DNA from: Curtobacterium flaccumfaciens UCD-AKU
Lineage (GTDB): Bacteria; Actinomycetota; Actinomycetes; Actinomycetales; Microbacteriaceae
Direction: 5' to 3'
DNA length: 40,109 nucleotides
Assembly: GCF_000349565.1 (NCBI RefSeq)
Contig: NZ_KB714609.1
Span: 184,444-224,552, forward strand
How positions within the stretch are numbered: the first letter of the stretch is position 1; every line of letters starts with the position of its first letter. Below, piece by piece: positions 1 through 7,790 of the stretch. The notes under the pieces are model-generated. The model did not search any database. It saw only the letters and a program-made list of their open reading frames with translations, and was not told where the DNA came from. A program made the position numbers and the translations under genes.

Positions 1-40
1 CCAGCTGGCACCGCGCCTCCCCTCCGTCGTCCGGTGCGTC

Positions 41-63
41 CCGGACCGTCCGACGGTGTCCGG
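41..63 (-). terminator. Possible terminator hairpin after the small ORF
   Basis: A GC-rich inverted repeat (CCGGACC against GGTGTCCGG, with a one-base bulge and a loop of about 7 bases) lies two bases beyond the stop codon of the minus-strand ORF ending at 65. There is no U-tract, as is common in high-GC actinobacteria. Bases 11-30 resemble the right arm of the GCCTCCCGTCCG repeat family found elsewhere in the window. Confidence 0.35.
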
Positions 64-64
64 A

Positions 65-229
65 TCAGCTCCGGAAGAAGTCCTGGTACGACGGGTCCCC
101 GACGAGCTGGGAGTGCCCCGGCTCGGCCAGACGCTGCTCGATCATGGCCTGGATGACGTCCGGCGGAGTGAGTCCACGACGGCGCCACTCGACCGGGTTG
201 GACCGGAGCTGGTTCAGCGTGCTCTGCAT
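65..229 (-). CDS. Small hypothetical protein (54 aa)
   Basis: I do not recognise this gene. The frame reads from ATG at 229 to TGA at 65 and gives a 54-residue soluble, charged protein. It starts MQSTLNQLRSNPVEWRRRG, has a helix-like middle (DVIQAMIEQRLAE) and ends in an aromatic tail (SYQDFFRS). There is no signal peptide or membrane segment. The ribosome-binding site is weak (GTGTGGCTCCC before the ATG). Support comes from an AT-rich palindromic patch 25-40 bases upstream, in otherwise very GC-rich DNA, and a hairpin just after the stop. It could be a small regulatory or accessory protein; function is unknown, and it may not be translated. Confidence 0.45.
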   Translation of the reverse strand: MQSTLNQLRSNPVEWRRRGLTPPDVIQAMIEQRLAEPGHSQLVGDPSYQDFFRS

Positions 230-254
230 GGGAGCCACACTGGCACCGGTTCAC

Positions 255-269
255 TAGTTTGTCTAACTA
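255..269. promoter_or_regulatory. AT-rich palindrome, possible operator
   Basis: Arms TAGTT and AACTA flank a 5-base centre, in the only AT-rich patch of the first 400 bases. It sits where the -35/-10 region of the small minus-strand ORF would be. It resembles a dyad for a winged-helix regulator, but no regulator is adjacent within the window, so the assignment is inference. Confidence 0.3.
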
Positions 270-301
270 CCTGTCCCGAACACGCGTTCCGGGCGACGAA
301 G

Positions 302-350
302 GAGCAGGAGATGCCCGGTCCCCACGAGGGACCCGACATCTCCTGCTCAC
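302..350 (-). terminator. Terminator hairpin of the subtilase gene; GTGAGCAG-family palindrome
   Basis: Two 21-base arms (302-322 and 328-348) begin GAGCAGGAGATG and end in GGTCCC. They match at 19 of 21 positions around the loop CACGA. The hairpin lies about 35 bases beyond the subtilase stop, as expected for its terminator. The right arm, read on the minus strand with its two flanking bases, starts GTGAGCAGGA and continues to TCGGGTCC. This makes it a relative of the palindromes at 7732, 8791, 9978 and 33400. Confidence 0.7.
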
Positions 351-383
351 CGTGTGGCGCGCGAACCGCGCCCCGGCTCCGTC

Positions 384-3300
384 CTAGCGGCGCGTGACCT
401 TCGCGGTCGCGCCGGACTTCGCCGTACCGTCCTCGTACCCGGAGGCATGGGCGGTCACCCGCACGCTGATGCGGTGCCCGAGGTCGGACGAGCCGAGCGT
501 GACCTTCGACCCCGTGGCCGACTTCACGACCTTGCCGTCACGCAGCCACTGGTACTTGTACGTCGCCTTCGTCGTGCTCCAGGTGCCGTGCTTCGCGGTG
601 AGGGTCGAGCCGACCTTCGCCGTCCCGCTCACCGTGACCTTGCTCCCCTTCGCCAGCGCGAGCTTCGGCGGGACCACGTTGATGGTCGACGTGTCGGCCT
701 GCTTGCCCGCCGCGTTGTCGAGGTGGAGCAGCAGCACCGTCGCCTTGGTGACACCCGAGGCGCGGGTGACCGTCAGCGAGTCGGCGTCGGCGAACAGCAC
801 GCCGGTGGCGCCGTCCTGCGAGAACGACAGCTTCGGCTTGGTCGGGTCGAACGTGACCGGCTTGGTCTCGTCCACCACCGACGAACCACTGGTGGCGGCA
901 CCCGGGGCGTAGGCCGACTCGGTCAGCACGGTGTAGTCGAACTTCGTCGACGCGCCGATCGCCGAGGCACCGACGGTCAGCACCTTGACGGAGCTGTCGA
1001 AGGTGTTGACGTCCTGGCCGGCCGCTCCGCCGTTGAGCGGCTGTGCGTCGACCGTCTTGCCCGTTGCCAGGTTCATCGTCGTCGCGAGCGTGGCGTCGAT
1101 GGTGGCCGACTTCGCGTCGTACACCAGGTAGTCGGGCTCACCGTCACGGTTCGTGTCGATGAGGACCTCGACGTTGGTCACGGCACCGGGGTCGGCATCC
1201 GGACCGGCGGTCTGCACACCGAACGCGATGGTGCCCGACGCCTTGTCGTACGACGCACCGTAGGAACGGACGTCGGCCGCCAGCAGCGACTGCTCCGCCG
1301 AACCCTCGGGGAACGTCTCGGCCGGGTCGGTGCCACCGAGCACGAACGGGGCGACGGCCGCGTGGTAGCCGGTCGTCAGGCCGCCCTGGTCGAGCGTGCG
1401 GCCCTTGAGCGTGAGCTCGGCCGACTTGCCCGGCCCCGTGAAGGGGACCGTGGTCCGCGCACGCACCGCACTGACGGGTTTCGGTGCCACGTAGACACCG
1501 AGGCGCATCGGGTTGAGCGTGCTGTCGGTCGGCGCGAAGGCCACGATGCCCGAGGCAGCGGTCACGAACTCGCGCTGGTAACCCTTCTGGACGGCGTCCT
1601 GCGTCGGGTCGATGACACGACGGAGCTTCGTCGGGTCGGCGACCGAGAACGTCAGCGTGACCGAAGCGGAGCCGTTGGCGGGCACCGTCACCTGCTTCGA
1701 GCTGAGCGCGAAGGTCACACCCGGCTGCGACACCTGCGGCTGGTACGACACGTCGTACGTGTGCGCCGTGCTGTCGGTGTTGTCGACCTGCAGGGTGCGG
1801 GTCTCGCTCGTCCCGCTCGCGACCTCGACGACACCGAACGACGCGGTGACGAGCTGGTCGTTCTCGGCGCTGCGGACCGTGGTGCCGGCGGTGACCGCCT
1901 GCAGCGCGTCCACGCGACCGGTGCCCTGGCGGAGCAGGGTGGCCGAACGGTTGCCGTCCTTCACGTCGTGCGTCGCCGTGTTCATCAGCGCCGCCTTGAC
2001 CTGCGGGGCAGACCAGGTCGGGTGCGACTGGAACGTCAGCGCCGCGATGCCCGCGACGTCCGGCGTGGCCATCGAGGTGCCGCTCATCGACATGCGGCCG
2101 TCACCGGTGCCGTTCGCCGCCGAGATCACGTTGACCCCGGGGCCGGCGATGTCCGGCTTGACGATGTCGTCGAACGACCCGTGCACACCACGGCTGGTGA
2201 ACGACGCGAGCGTGTTCACGGCGTCCGCCTCGATGGCGACCTCGAAGCCCTTCAGCTCGTCCGCGAAGCGCACGTGCAGGGTCCCCGCCTTCGCGGTGGC
2301 CTGGAGGCTCGCCACGCTCTTCGCGGTCAGCTCGGCACCCGGGATGGTCGCGTTGCCACCGATGCCGGATTCGAACGTGTCGAGCGTGCCCGCCAGCAGG
2401 ACACCGACACCGCCGGCGGCCTCGACGTTGTCGAAGCGCACGGCGGAACCGCACTCGAGCGCGGCGTCCGTCCACTTCAGCCAGACGACCTTGCCCTTGA
2501 TCTTCGCGGCGTCGGCGGCGCTGAACGCGGCACAGCCGTCGATGTTCGCGGTCGGGACGACGACGTCGCCCTCGACCGGCAGGGTGCCCTTGAAGTTGGA
2601 CGAGTACTGCGACCGGTAGGTCTTCGCGACGTCGGCCGGTGCGGTGACCTGCACGCCGTCGTAGAGCGACTGGCCGGTGGCGCTCGCGGCGACGGTGAGC
2701 GCACCCTCGGCGTTGCCCGGCGAACCACCGATGTCGGTGAAGTCGTCGGCGTTGCCCGAGGCGATCACGGGGAGCACGCCCCGCGCGGTCAGTGCGTCGA
2801 TCTTGGCGTTGTCGGGGTCGTCCGGTGCACCGTAGTCGGAGCCGAGCGACAGGTTCAGGACGTTGATGTCCTTGCCCTCGGTGAGCGCCTTGCCCACCCA
2901 GTCGAGCGCGGCACCGGTGACGTCGGTCGAACCGCCGTTGTCACCGAAGACCTTCAGGGCGTACAGGCCGGCCTCGGGCGCGGTGCCCGGACCGATCCAC
3001 ATGTCCTGCACCTGCTGCGTGGTGAGCTTGGTGTAGTCGCCGTCGAACTGCTGCTTGTCGGCGGTCAGACCGTAGCCCGCGATCGAGCCGGACACGTGCG
3101 TGCCGTGGTCGCCGCCCTTGCCGTCGATCGGGTTGTCGTCGGGAGCCGGCACCGGGTCGTAGGTGTTCGGGTCCTCGGGGTTGGCGTTGTACGTCGCACC
3201 GGCGAAGTCGTACCCGCCCAGGAACTTCGACGCGTCGTACAGGCTCGGGTCCGGGGCGCCGCTGCTCGCGTTCGCCAGGGCCTGCTGGTACGCCTCGGTG

Positions 3301-4031
3301 GTGCCGGGGCCGCCGAAGTCGGCCTGCGTGTAGTCGAGACCGGTGTCGAGGACGGCGACGTTGACGCCCTTGCCGGTGTGGCCGGTCTGCTGCCAGGCGT
3401 TGAGCGAGCGCGTGTAGACGTCGCTCGCGGCGTTCTTCGGCGAGACGCCGTCGGCACCGGGGCGCACCAGGCTCGGGTCGACGCCCGAGGGAGCGGCGTC
3501 GGCGTTCTCGTTGACCGTCGGCTCGACGATCTTCTTCGGCGTGAGCGGGATGATGCTCTCGACGTCGGAGCGCTCGGCGATCTTCCGGAACGCGTCGACG
3601 TCGGCGACGACCGCGACGCCGGGCACGGTGTACTCGGTCGAGTAGAGCTCGGTCGCGTCGGCATCGGCGCGCTTGACGGCCGACCGCACCGCGGCGACGG
3701 TGGACTGGATCGCCTCGACGCGGTCCGCGGCGGCGGAGGACTGCCTGCGCGACTGGGTCAGGTCGCCGCCCTTGGCCTTGGCGTCCACCTCGAGGGCGCC
3801 CTGGCCGGTCGTGCGCACGAACGCCGCGACGGTCTTCGTCGGCTTGGCGTCGCGGAGCGGCGCGGAGAGCTTGAGGTCGGCCACCGGGATCCCGGCCGGA
3901 GCAGCGGAGGCCGCGCCCCCGACTGCGAGACCGCCGCATGCGAGGGCCGCGACGGCGATGCCGGCGGTCAGGACGCGGGTGAAGCGATGGGGGGTGGGTT
4001 TCGGGTCGGTGTTCGGTGTTGCACGGTTCAA
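384..4031 (-). CDS. Secreted multidomain subtilisin-like serine protease (S8)
   Basis: This is a large exported peptidase of about 1215 residues. A basic N-terminus and hydrophobic stretch (LTAGIAVAALACGGLAVGGA) end in ASAAPA, a signal peptide. A propeptide-like region follows, then the S8 domain: Asp near residue 230 (VAVLDTGLD), His near 311 (GGDHGTHVSG), oxyanion Asn in VIASGNADD and Ser near 656 (MSGTSMATPDVAG). A protease-associated domain is inserted between His and Ser. Fn3-like and Ig-like modules end in a repeat typical of secreted actinobacterial proteins (TYKYQWLRDG). A longer GTG start at 4040 has GGAG one base ahead of it. The TTG three codons later has the same GGAG 8 bases upstream, so I prefer it. 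It is probably an extracellular nutrient protease; the substrate is not evident. Confidence 0.93.
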   Translation of the reverse strand: MNRATPNTDPKPTPHRFTRVLTAGIAVAALACGGLAVGGAASAAPAGIPVADLKLSAPLRDAKPTKTVAAFVRTTGQGALEVDAKAKGGDLTQSRRQSSAAADRVEAIQSTVAAVRSAVKRADADATELYSTEYTVPGVAVVADVDAFRKIAERSDVESIIPLTPKKIVEPTVNENADAAPSGVDPSLVRPGADGVSPKNAASDVYTRSLNAWQQTGHTGKGVNVAVLDTGLDYTQADFGGPGTTEAYQQALANASSGAPDPSLYDASKFLGGYDFAGATYNANPEDPNTYDPVPAPDDNPIDGKGGDHGTHVSGSIAGYGLTADKQQFDGDYTKLTTQQVQDMWIGPGTAPEAGLYALKVFGDNGGSTDVTGAALDWVGKALTEGKDINVLNLSLGSDYGAPDDPDNAKIDALTARGVLPVIASGNADDFTDIGGSPGNAEGALTVAASATGQSLYDGVQVTAPADVAKTYRSQYSSNFKGTLPVEGDVVVPTANIDGCAAFSAADAAKIKGKVVWLKWTDAALECGSAVRFDNVEAAGGVGVLLAGTLDTFESGIGGNATIPGAELTAKSVASLQATAKAGTLHVRFADELKGFEVAIEADAVNTLASFTSRGVHGSFDDIVKPDIAGPGVNVISAANGTGDGRMSMSGTSMATPDVAGIAALTFQSHPTWSAPQVKAALMNTATHDVKDGNRSATLLRQGTGRVDALQAVTAGTTVRSAENDQLVTASFGVVEVASGTSETRTLQVDNTDSTAHTYDVSYQPQVSQPGVTFALSSKQVTVPANGSASVTLTFSVADPTKLRRVIDPTQDAVQKGYQREFVTAASGIVAFAPTDSTLNPMRLGVYVAPKPVSAVRARTTVPFTGPGKSAELTLKGRTLDQGGLTTGYHAAVAPFVLGGTDPAETFPEGSAEQSLLAADVRSYGASYDKASGTIAFGVQTAGPDADPGAVTNVEVLIDTNRDGEPDYLVYDAKSATIDATLATTMNLATGKTVDAQPLNGGAAGQDVNTFDSSVKVLTVGASAIGASTKFDYTVLTESAYAPGAATSGSSVVDETKPVTFDPTKPKLSFSQDGATGVLFADADSLTVTRASGVTKATVLLLHLDNAAGKQADTSTINVVPPKLALAKGSKVTVSGTAKVGSTLTAKHGTWSTTKATYKYQWLRDGKVVKSATGSKVTLGSSDLGHRISVRVTAHASGYEDGTAKSGATAKVTRR

Positions 4032-4077
4032 AGAGGGCACTCCAGGCTCAGTCCGTGGTTCGCATGAGATTCCTGTG

Positions 4078-4083
4078 AAGCTA
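4078..4083 (-). promoter_or_regulatory. Candidate -10 of the subtilase gene
   Basis: TAGCTT on the minus strand lies about 45 bases before the start codon, leaving a leader of roughly 30-40 bases. No convincing -35 is visible, so this is tentative. Confidence 0.25.
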
Positions 4084-4155
4084 TGCGTTCGTTCTCAGGG
4101 AAGACAGTCCGCACTTTGGGGGACACCCCTCGTCCAGGGGACGGAACCTGTTAAG

Positions 4156-4184
4156 TTGCACACACGTGTGCACGTTATTACGAT
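4156..4184 (+). promoter_or_regulatory. Leaderless promoter with TetR-type operator
   Basis: TTGCAC (4156-4161), a 17-base spacer and TACGAT (4179-4184) form a good promoter. The predicted start point falls at or one base before the GTG at 4192, so the transcript would be leaderless. The dyad TGCACA-CACG-TGTGCA (4157-4172) covers the -35 and spacer, the usual place for an autoregulatory TetR operator. Confidence 0.65.
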
Positions 4185-4191
4185 GGGGTGC

Positions 4192-4842
4192 GTGACCACC
4201 ACCGAGCACCCCTCCCGCGCGCCCCGCCGCGACGCCACGGAGAACCGGGCAGCACTCCTCGACGCGGCGCGGACCTGCCTGCAGCAGGACCCGGACGCCT
4301 CCATCGAGACGATCGCCGCCGCGGCCGGCCTCTCGCGTCGCGCGGTGTACGGGCACTTCCCCTCGCGCGACGACCTGGTGCGCGAGGTCGTGACCGCCGG
4401 CGCCGCCCGGATCGCCGCCGCCATGCCCACCGCCTCGGACCTGCAGGGGCTCCCGCCGGCCGCACGCCTGGCAGCCATCGCGGTGACGCTCTGGACCGAG
4501 GTCTCGCACGTCCGCTCGATGGCCCGGATCGCCGTGCGCAGCCCCTTCGCCGAACCCGTCGCCGAGGTCTTCGCCCCGTTGCGCTCACAGGTGCGTCAGG
4601 CGTGCGCGCTCGGCATCGCCGACGGCGCGATGCGGGACGACGTCGACCCCGAGACCCTCGGCCGCCTGGTCGAGGGCGCGTGCATCGCCGTCCTCGACGA
4701 AGCCACCCGCTCCGGCACGAGCGACGAGGACGGACGGCGGATGGTGGTGGTGTCGGCGCTGGGCACGGCCGGCATCGACTGGCGCACCGCACTGCTCTCC
4801 GAACCCGCAGCTCCCGCTCCCGCCCCGAAGGACCACGTATGA
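4192..4842 (+). CDS. TetR/AcrR family transcriptional regulator
   Basis: This 216-residue regulator has an N-terminal TetR helix-turn-helix at about residues 15-60 (ALLDAARTC, then IETIAAAAGLSRRAVYGHFPS). The helical C-terminal ligand domain is of the type seen in regulators of efflux genes. The GTG at 4192 is chosen because a TTGCAC-17-TACGAT promoter ends 7 bases before it; an upstream in-frame ATG at 4183 lies inside that -10 element. The stop overlaps the ATG of the next gene (ATGA), and the third gene also overlaps, so all three form one operon. The dyad in the promoter suggests autorepression. The inducing ligand cannot be read from the sequence. Confidence 0.9.
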   Translation: MTTTEHPSRAPRRDATENRAALLDAARTCLQQDPDASIETIAAAAGLSRRAVYGHFPSRDDLVREVVTAGAARIAAAMPTASDLQGLPPAARLAAIAVTLWTEVSHVRSMARIAVRSPFAEPVAEVFAPLRSQVRQACALGIADGAMRDDVDPETLGRLVEGACIAVLDEATRSGTSDEDGRRMVVVSALGTAGIDWRTALLSEPAAPAPAPKDHV

Positions 4843-5609
4843 CCCTCGAACTCGACCACGTCGGCATCGGCGAGGAGCCCGGCGCACCCCTGCCCGTCGT
4901 CTCCGCCGTCGCCGCGCCCGGACGCCCGGGGGTCCTCGCCGTCGAGACCGAGCAGGCACCCGTGCTCGCGTCCCTCGTCGCCGGTGGCCGCATGCAGCCC
5001 GACACCGGCCGCCTGCTGCTCGACGGGCACGAGGACCCGGCAGCCGTCCGCCGCGCGTTCGCGCTGGTCGACACCCCCGGGATCGCCGAACCCTTCCCCG
5101 TCCTGACCCTCAAGCAGATCGTGCGCGAGGAACTCGCGTTCGCCGGGCAGCGCCCGAACCGCGAGCACGTCGACACGGTGCTCGACGAGCTCGGACTGCG
5201 GGACTACGTCGACACCGCCGTGCAGCGGGTCCCGACGGCCGTGCGCATCCGGCTGCTCGTCGAGCTCGCGCTGCTCCGCGACGGTGTCACCGGCATCGTG
5301 ATCACCTCGCCCGAGCGGCACGGCGGCGCCGTCGAGGACTGGTTCCAGGTGGTCCGCGACGTCGCCCGACGGGGCGTGACCGTGGTGCTGGTGACCTCGA
5401 AGGCCGCCGCCGCGACCGTCGAGCACCTGCTCGACACGATCGAGACGCACGACGACGTCGCGGCGCCCGGCGTCGCAGAGACGCTCGAACAGCCCCAGAC
5501 CGAGGACCCCGAGGACGTGGCCCGAACCGACGGAACCGAGCCGGGCCTCCTGGCCGCTCCTTCCGTCACCACAGCATCCGCAACCGTCCCGACGGAGGCA
5601 CAGAAGTGA
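4839..5609 (+). CDS. Degenerate ABC-ATPase-like protein lacking nucleotide-binding motifs
   Basis: The 256 residues follow the outline of an ABC transporter ATPase: a start where Walker A should be (LAVETEQAPVLASLVAGG), a strand like the usual SGxxxLDG (TGRLLLDGHED), a Q-loop-like segment (RAFALVDTPGI), then VELALLRDGVTGIVIT where Walker B should be. The sites themselves are missing. There is no GxxGxGKS/T, no LSGGQ (VPTAVRIRL in its place), and SPERHGG where the catalytic DEP would be. It is probably a non-hydrolysing partner of the downstream YhgE/Pip membrane protein; this is inference from fold resemblance and the 4-base overlaps with both neighbours (ATGA, GTGA). The last 45 residues are acidic and low-complexity. 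Confidence 0.72.
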   Translation: MTLELDHVGIGEEPGAPLPVVSAVAAPGRPGVLAVETEQAPVLASLVAGGRMQPDTGRLLLDGHEDPAAVRRAFALVDTPGIAEPFPVLTLKQIVREELAFAGQRPNREHVDTVLDELGLRDYVDTAVQRVPTAVRIRLLVELALLRDGVTGIVITSPERHGGAVEDWFQVVRDVARRGVTVVLVTSKAAAATVEHLLDTIETHDDVAAPGVAETLEQPQTEDPEDVARTDGTEPGLLAAPSVTTASATVPTEAQK

Positions 5610-7687
5610 CCACCACCTCGCTCGTCCGCGCAGAACTCGCGCGGCTCACCGCGACCCCGCTCGCACGCCTGGCGTTCATCGCGCTGATGATCGTGCCGCT
5701 GCTCTACGGCGGCGCCTACCTGTGGGCGAACCGCGACCCGTACGCGAAGCTCGACCAGATCCCCGCCGCGATCGTGGACCTCGACGCCGGCGCCACGCTG
5801 GACGGCGACCAGGTCGACTACGGCAAGGACGTCACGAAGGAGGCCATCGACGGCGCTGACTTCAAGTGGACGAAGACGAGCGCCGCCGACGCCCGCTCCG
5901 GTGTCCGGAACGGCACCTACGACTTCGTCGTCACCATCCCGCACGACTTCTCCGAGCACCTGGTGTCCGCGCAGTCCGACGACCCGACGCAGGCGAAGCT
6001 CGTCATGACGACGGCCGACACGAACTCGTACCTGGCCTCGACCATCGCCGAGCAGGCGGGCAAGACCATGCGCACCGCCGTCGCCGAGCGCGTCGGCAAG
6101 CAGGCCGCGAAGACCCTGCTCGTCGGGCTCGCCGACGTCCGCGACAGCCTCGGCGACGCCGTCGACGGTGCCGATGAGCTCGCTTCCGGGGCCAAGAAGG
6201 CGGACCGGGGTGCCCACACGCTCGCGGACGGCACCGGCAAGCTGTCGTCCGGTGCGGCGGAGCTCGCCTCCGGCACGGCGTCGTTGCCGTCCCAGACCCA
6301 GCAGCTGGACAGCGGGGCGCAGCAGGTGGCGTCGGGGGCGTCGACCCTGGCGTCCGGGCTGGCCAGCGCGCAGCAGCAGACGGCGGCGCTGCCGTCGCAG
6401 ACGCAGCAGTTGGACAGTGGGGCGCAGCGGGTCGCGGCCGGCAACAAGAAGCTCGCCGACACGGTCGACTCCTACAGCCCCGACGTCGAGTCGCTCCAGC
6501 CGCTGGACGCCAAGACGGTGATCGCAGGCATCACCGACAACCTGCCCGAGGGCGTCGAGCTCACGAAGGACCAGCAGACCGCCCTGCAGTCGTCCGTCAC
6601 CGATGCCGTCACCCGGGTCAACAGCGCCGGCGCTTCGGCGAAGAAGACCTACGAGAGCACGAAGTCCTCGGTGGACAGGCTCCGAGACGGCTCCGCGCAG
6701 GTCGCAGCCGGTACGTCGTCGCTCGCCTCCGCGGCGCCGACGCTCGCGTCCGGCATCTCCTCGGCGGCGACGGGGGCGTCCACGCTCGCATCGGGGGCCG
6801 CCCAGGTGGCCGACGGCACGTCGAATCTGGCCTCGGCCGCCCCGACGCTGTCGTCCGGTGCATCGCAGCTCGCGACCGGTGCGAAGACCGCCGACCAGGG
6901 CGCCTCGTCGCTCGCGTCAGGGTTGGACAAGCTCACGACCGGCTCGTCGAAGCTCGCGTCGTCGCTCGACCAGGGCCGCACGAAGATCCCGGCGTCGAAC
7001 GCCTCGGAGCGTGCATCGCAGGCCTCGGTCATCTCCGACCCGGTCAAGGTCGGGGACGACAACGTCGCCGCCGCGTCGAACTACGGCGCCGGCCTCGCGC
7101 CGTTCTTCATCTCGCTCGCGGCCTGGATCGGCATGTACGCGCTGTTCCTCATCCTCAAGCCGATCTCGAAGCGTGCGATCACGGCGGCGCGGAAGCCCCT
7201 CGCGGTGGTGTTCGGCGGCTGGCTGACCCCGGCGCTCCTCGGCCTGGTGCAGATGGTGGCGCTGTTCTTCATCGTGCGCTTCGCCCTCGACCTGAACGTG
7301 GTGCACGTCGGCGGCACGATCGGGATCATGGTGCTGGCCTCGGCGACCTTCGCGGCGATCATCATGGCGCTCAACGTGCTGCTCGGATCGGTGGGACAGT
7401 TCCTCGGCCTGGTGCTCATGCTCGTGCAGCTCGTCACCGCCGGTGGGACGTTCCCGTGGCAGACGCTGCCTGGGCCGTTGGCGGCGCTGCACTTCGCGCT
7501 GCCGATGACGTACTCGGTCGACGCGATCCGGCAGACGATGTACGGCGGGAACCTCGGCGCCGCGTGGTCCGACGCGGGCGTGCTGCTCTGCTGGCTGCTC
7601 GGGGCGCTCCTGGTGTCCTTCGTGGTCACGGCGCGGCAGACCCGCTCCCGCACGCTGCGTGACCTGCGCCCGAGCCTGATCGGGTAG
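5606..7687 (+). CDS. YhgE/Pip family membrane protein
   Basis: This 693-residue protein has the family architecture. One N-terminal membrane helix (about 20-42, LAFIALMIVPLLYGGAYLW) is followed by a conserved exported segment (YAKLDQIPAAIVDLDAG). A long extracellular region of heptad-like repeats (LASGA, LADGT, QLDSGA) spans roughly residues 185-465. About five C-terminal helices (490-680) resemble ABC-2 permeases. LPSQTQQLDSGAQ occurs twice, 35 residues apart, a recent-looking internal duplication. The family includes phage-infection receptors and ESX/type VII-like secretion homologues; its function is poorly defined. Start GTG at 5606 overlaps the previous stop. The neighbouring pseudo-ATPase and TetR suggest a regulated export or envelope function. 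Confidence 0.88.
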   Translation: MTTTSLVRAELARLTATPLARLAFIALMIVPLLYGGAYLWANRDPYAKLDQIPAAIVDLDAGATLDGDQVDYGKDVTKEAIDGADFKWTKTSAADARSGVRNGTYDFVVTIPHDFSEHLVSAQSDDPTQAKLVMTTADTNSYLASTIAEQAGKTMRTAVAERVGKQAAKTLLVGLADVRDSLGDAVDGADELASGAKKADRGAHTLADGTGKLSSGAAELASGTASLPSQTQQLDSGAQQVASGASTLASGLASAQQQTAALPSQTQQLDSGAQRVAAGNKKLADTVDSYSPDVESLQPLDAKTVIAGITDNLPEGVELTKDQQTALQSSVTDAVTRVNSAGASAKKTYESTKSSVDRLRDGSAQVAAGTSSLASAAPTLASGISSAATGASTLASGAAQVADGTSNLASAAPTLSSGASQLATGAKTADQGASSLASGLDKLTTGSSKLASSLDQGRTKIPASNASERASQASVISDPVKVGDDNVAAASNYGAGLAPFFISLAAWIGMYALFLILKPISKRAITAARKPLAVVFGGWLTPALLGLVQMVALFFIVRFALDLNVVHVGGTIGIMVLASATFAAIIMALNVLLGSVGQFLGLVLMLVQLVTAGGTFPWQTLPGPLAALHFALPMTYSVDAIRQTMYGGNLGAAWSDAGVLLCWLLGALLVSFVVTARQTRSRTLRDLRPSLIG

Positions 7688-7731
7688 CGGGCGCGGGGCG
7701 GCGGCGGGGCGCGGGCGGCGGCGCCGCGACA

Positions 7732-7790
7732 TCGAGTGAGCAGAAGACGACGGGTGTGCAATAGCGACCAGTCGTCTTCTGCTCACTCGA
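7732..7790. repeat. GTGAGCAG-family palindrome between convergent genes
   Basis: Perfect 20-base arms (7732-7751 and 7771-7790, starting TCGAGTGAGCAGAAG) flank a 19-base loop. It lies 44 bases after the YhgE stop and would act as a terminator for that gene. The right arm contains the TGA of the convergent DUF559 gene. Its left arm, extended by GGGT, is repeated in the palindrome at 8791-8845. Confidence 0.8.

Noticed and set aside
354..4067. A 1237-codon open frame on the plus strand opposite the subtilase
   Set aside because: It is antisense to a protein with clear S8 motifs, has extreme Arg/Gly/Val composition and no recognisable domain; it is a high-GC shadow frame.
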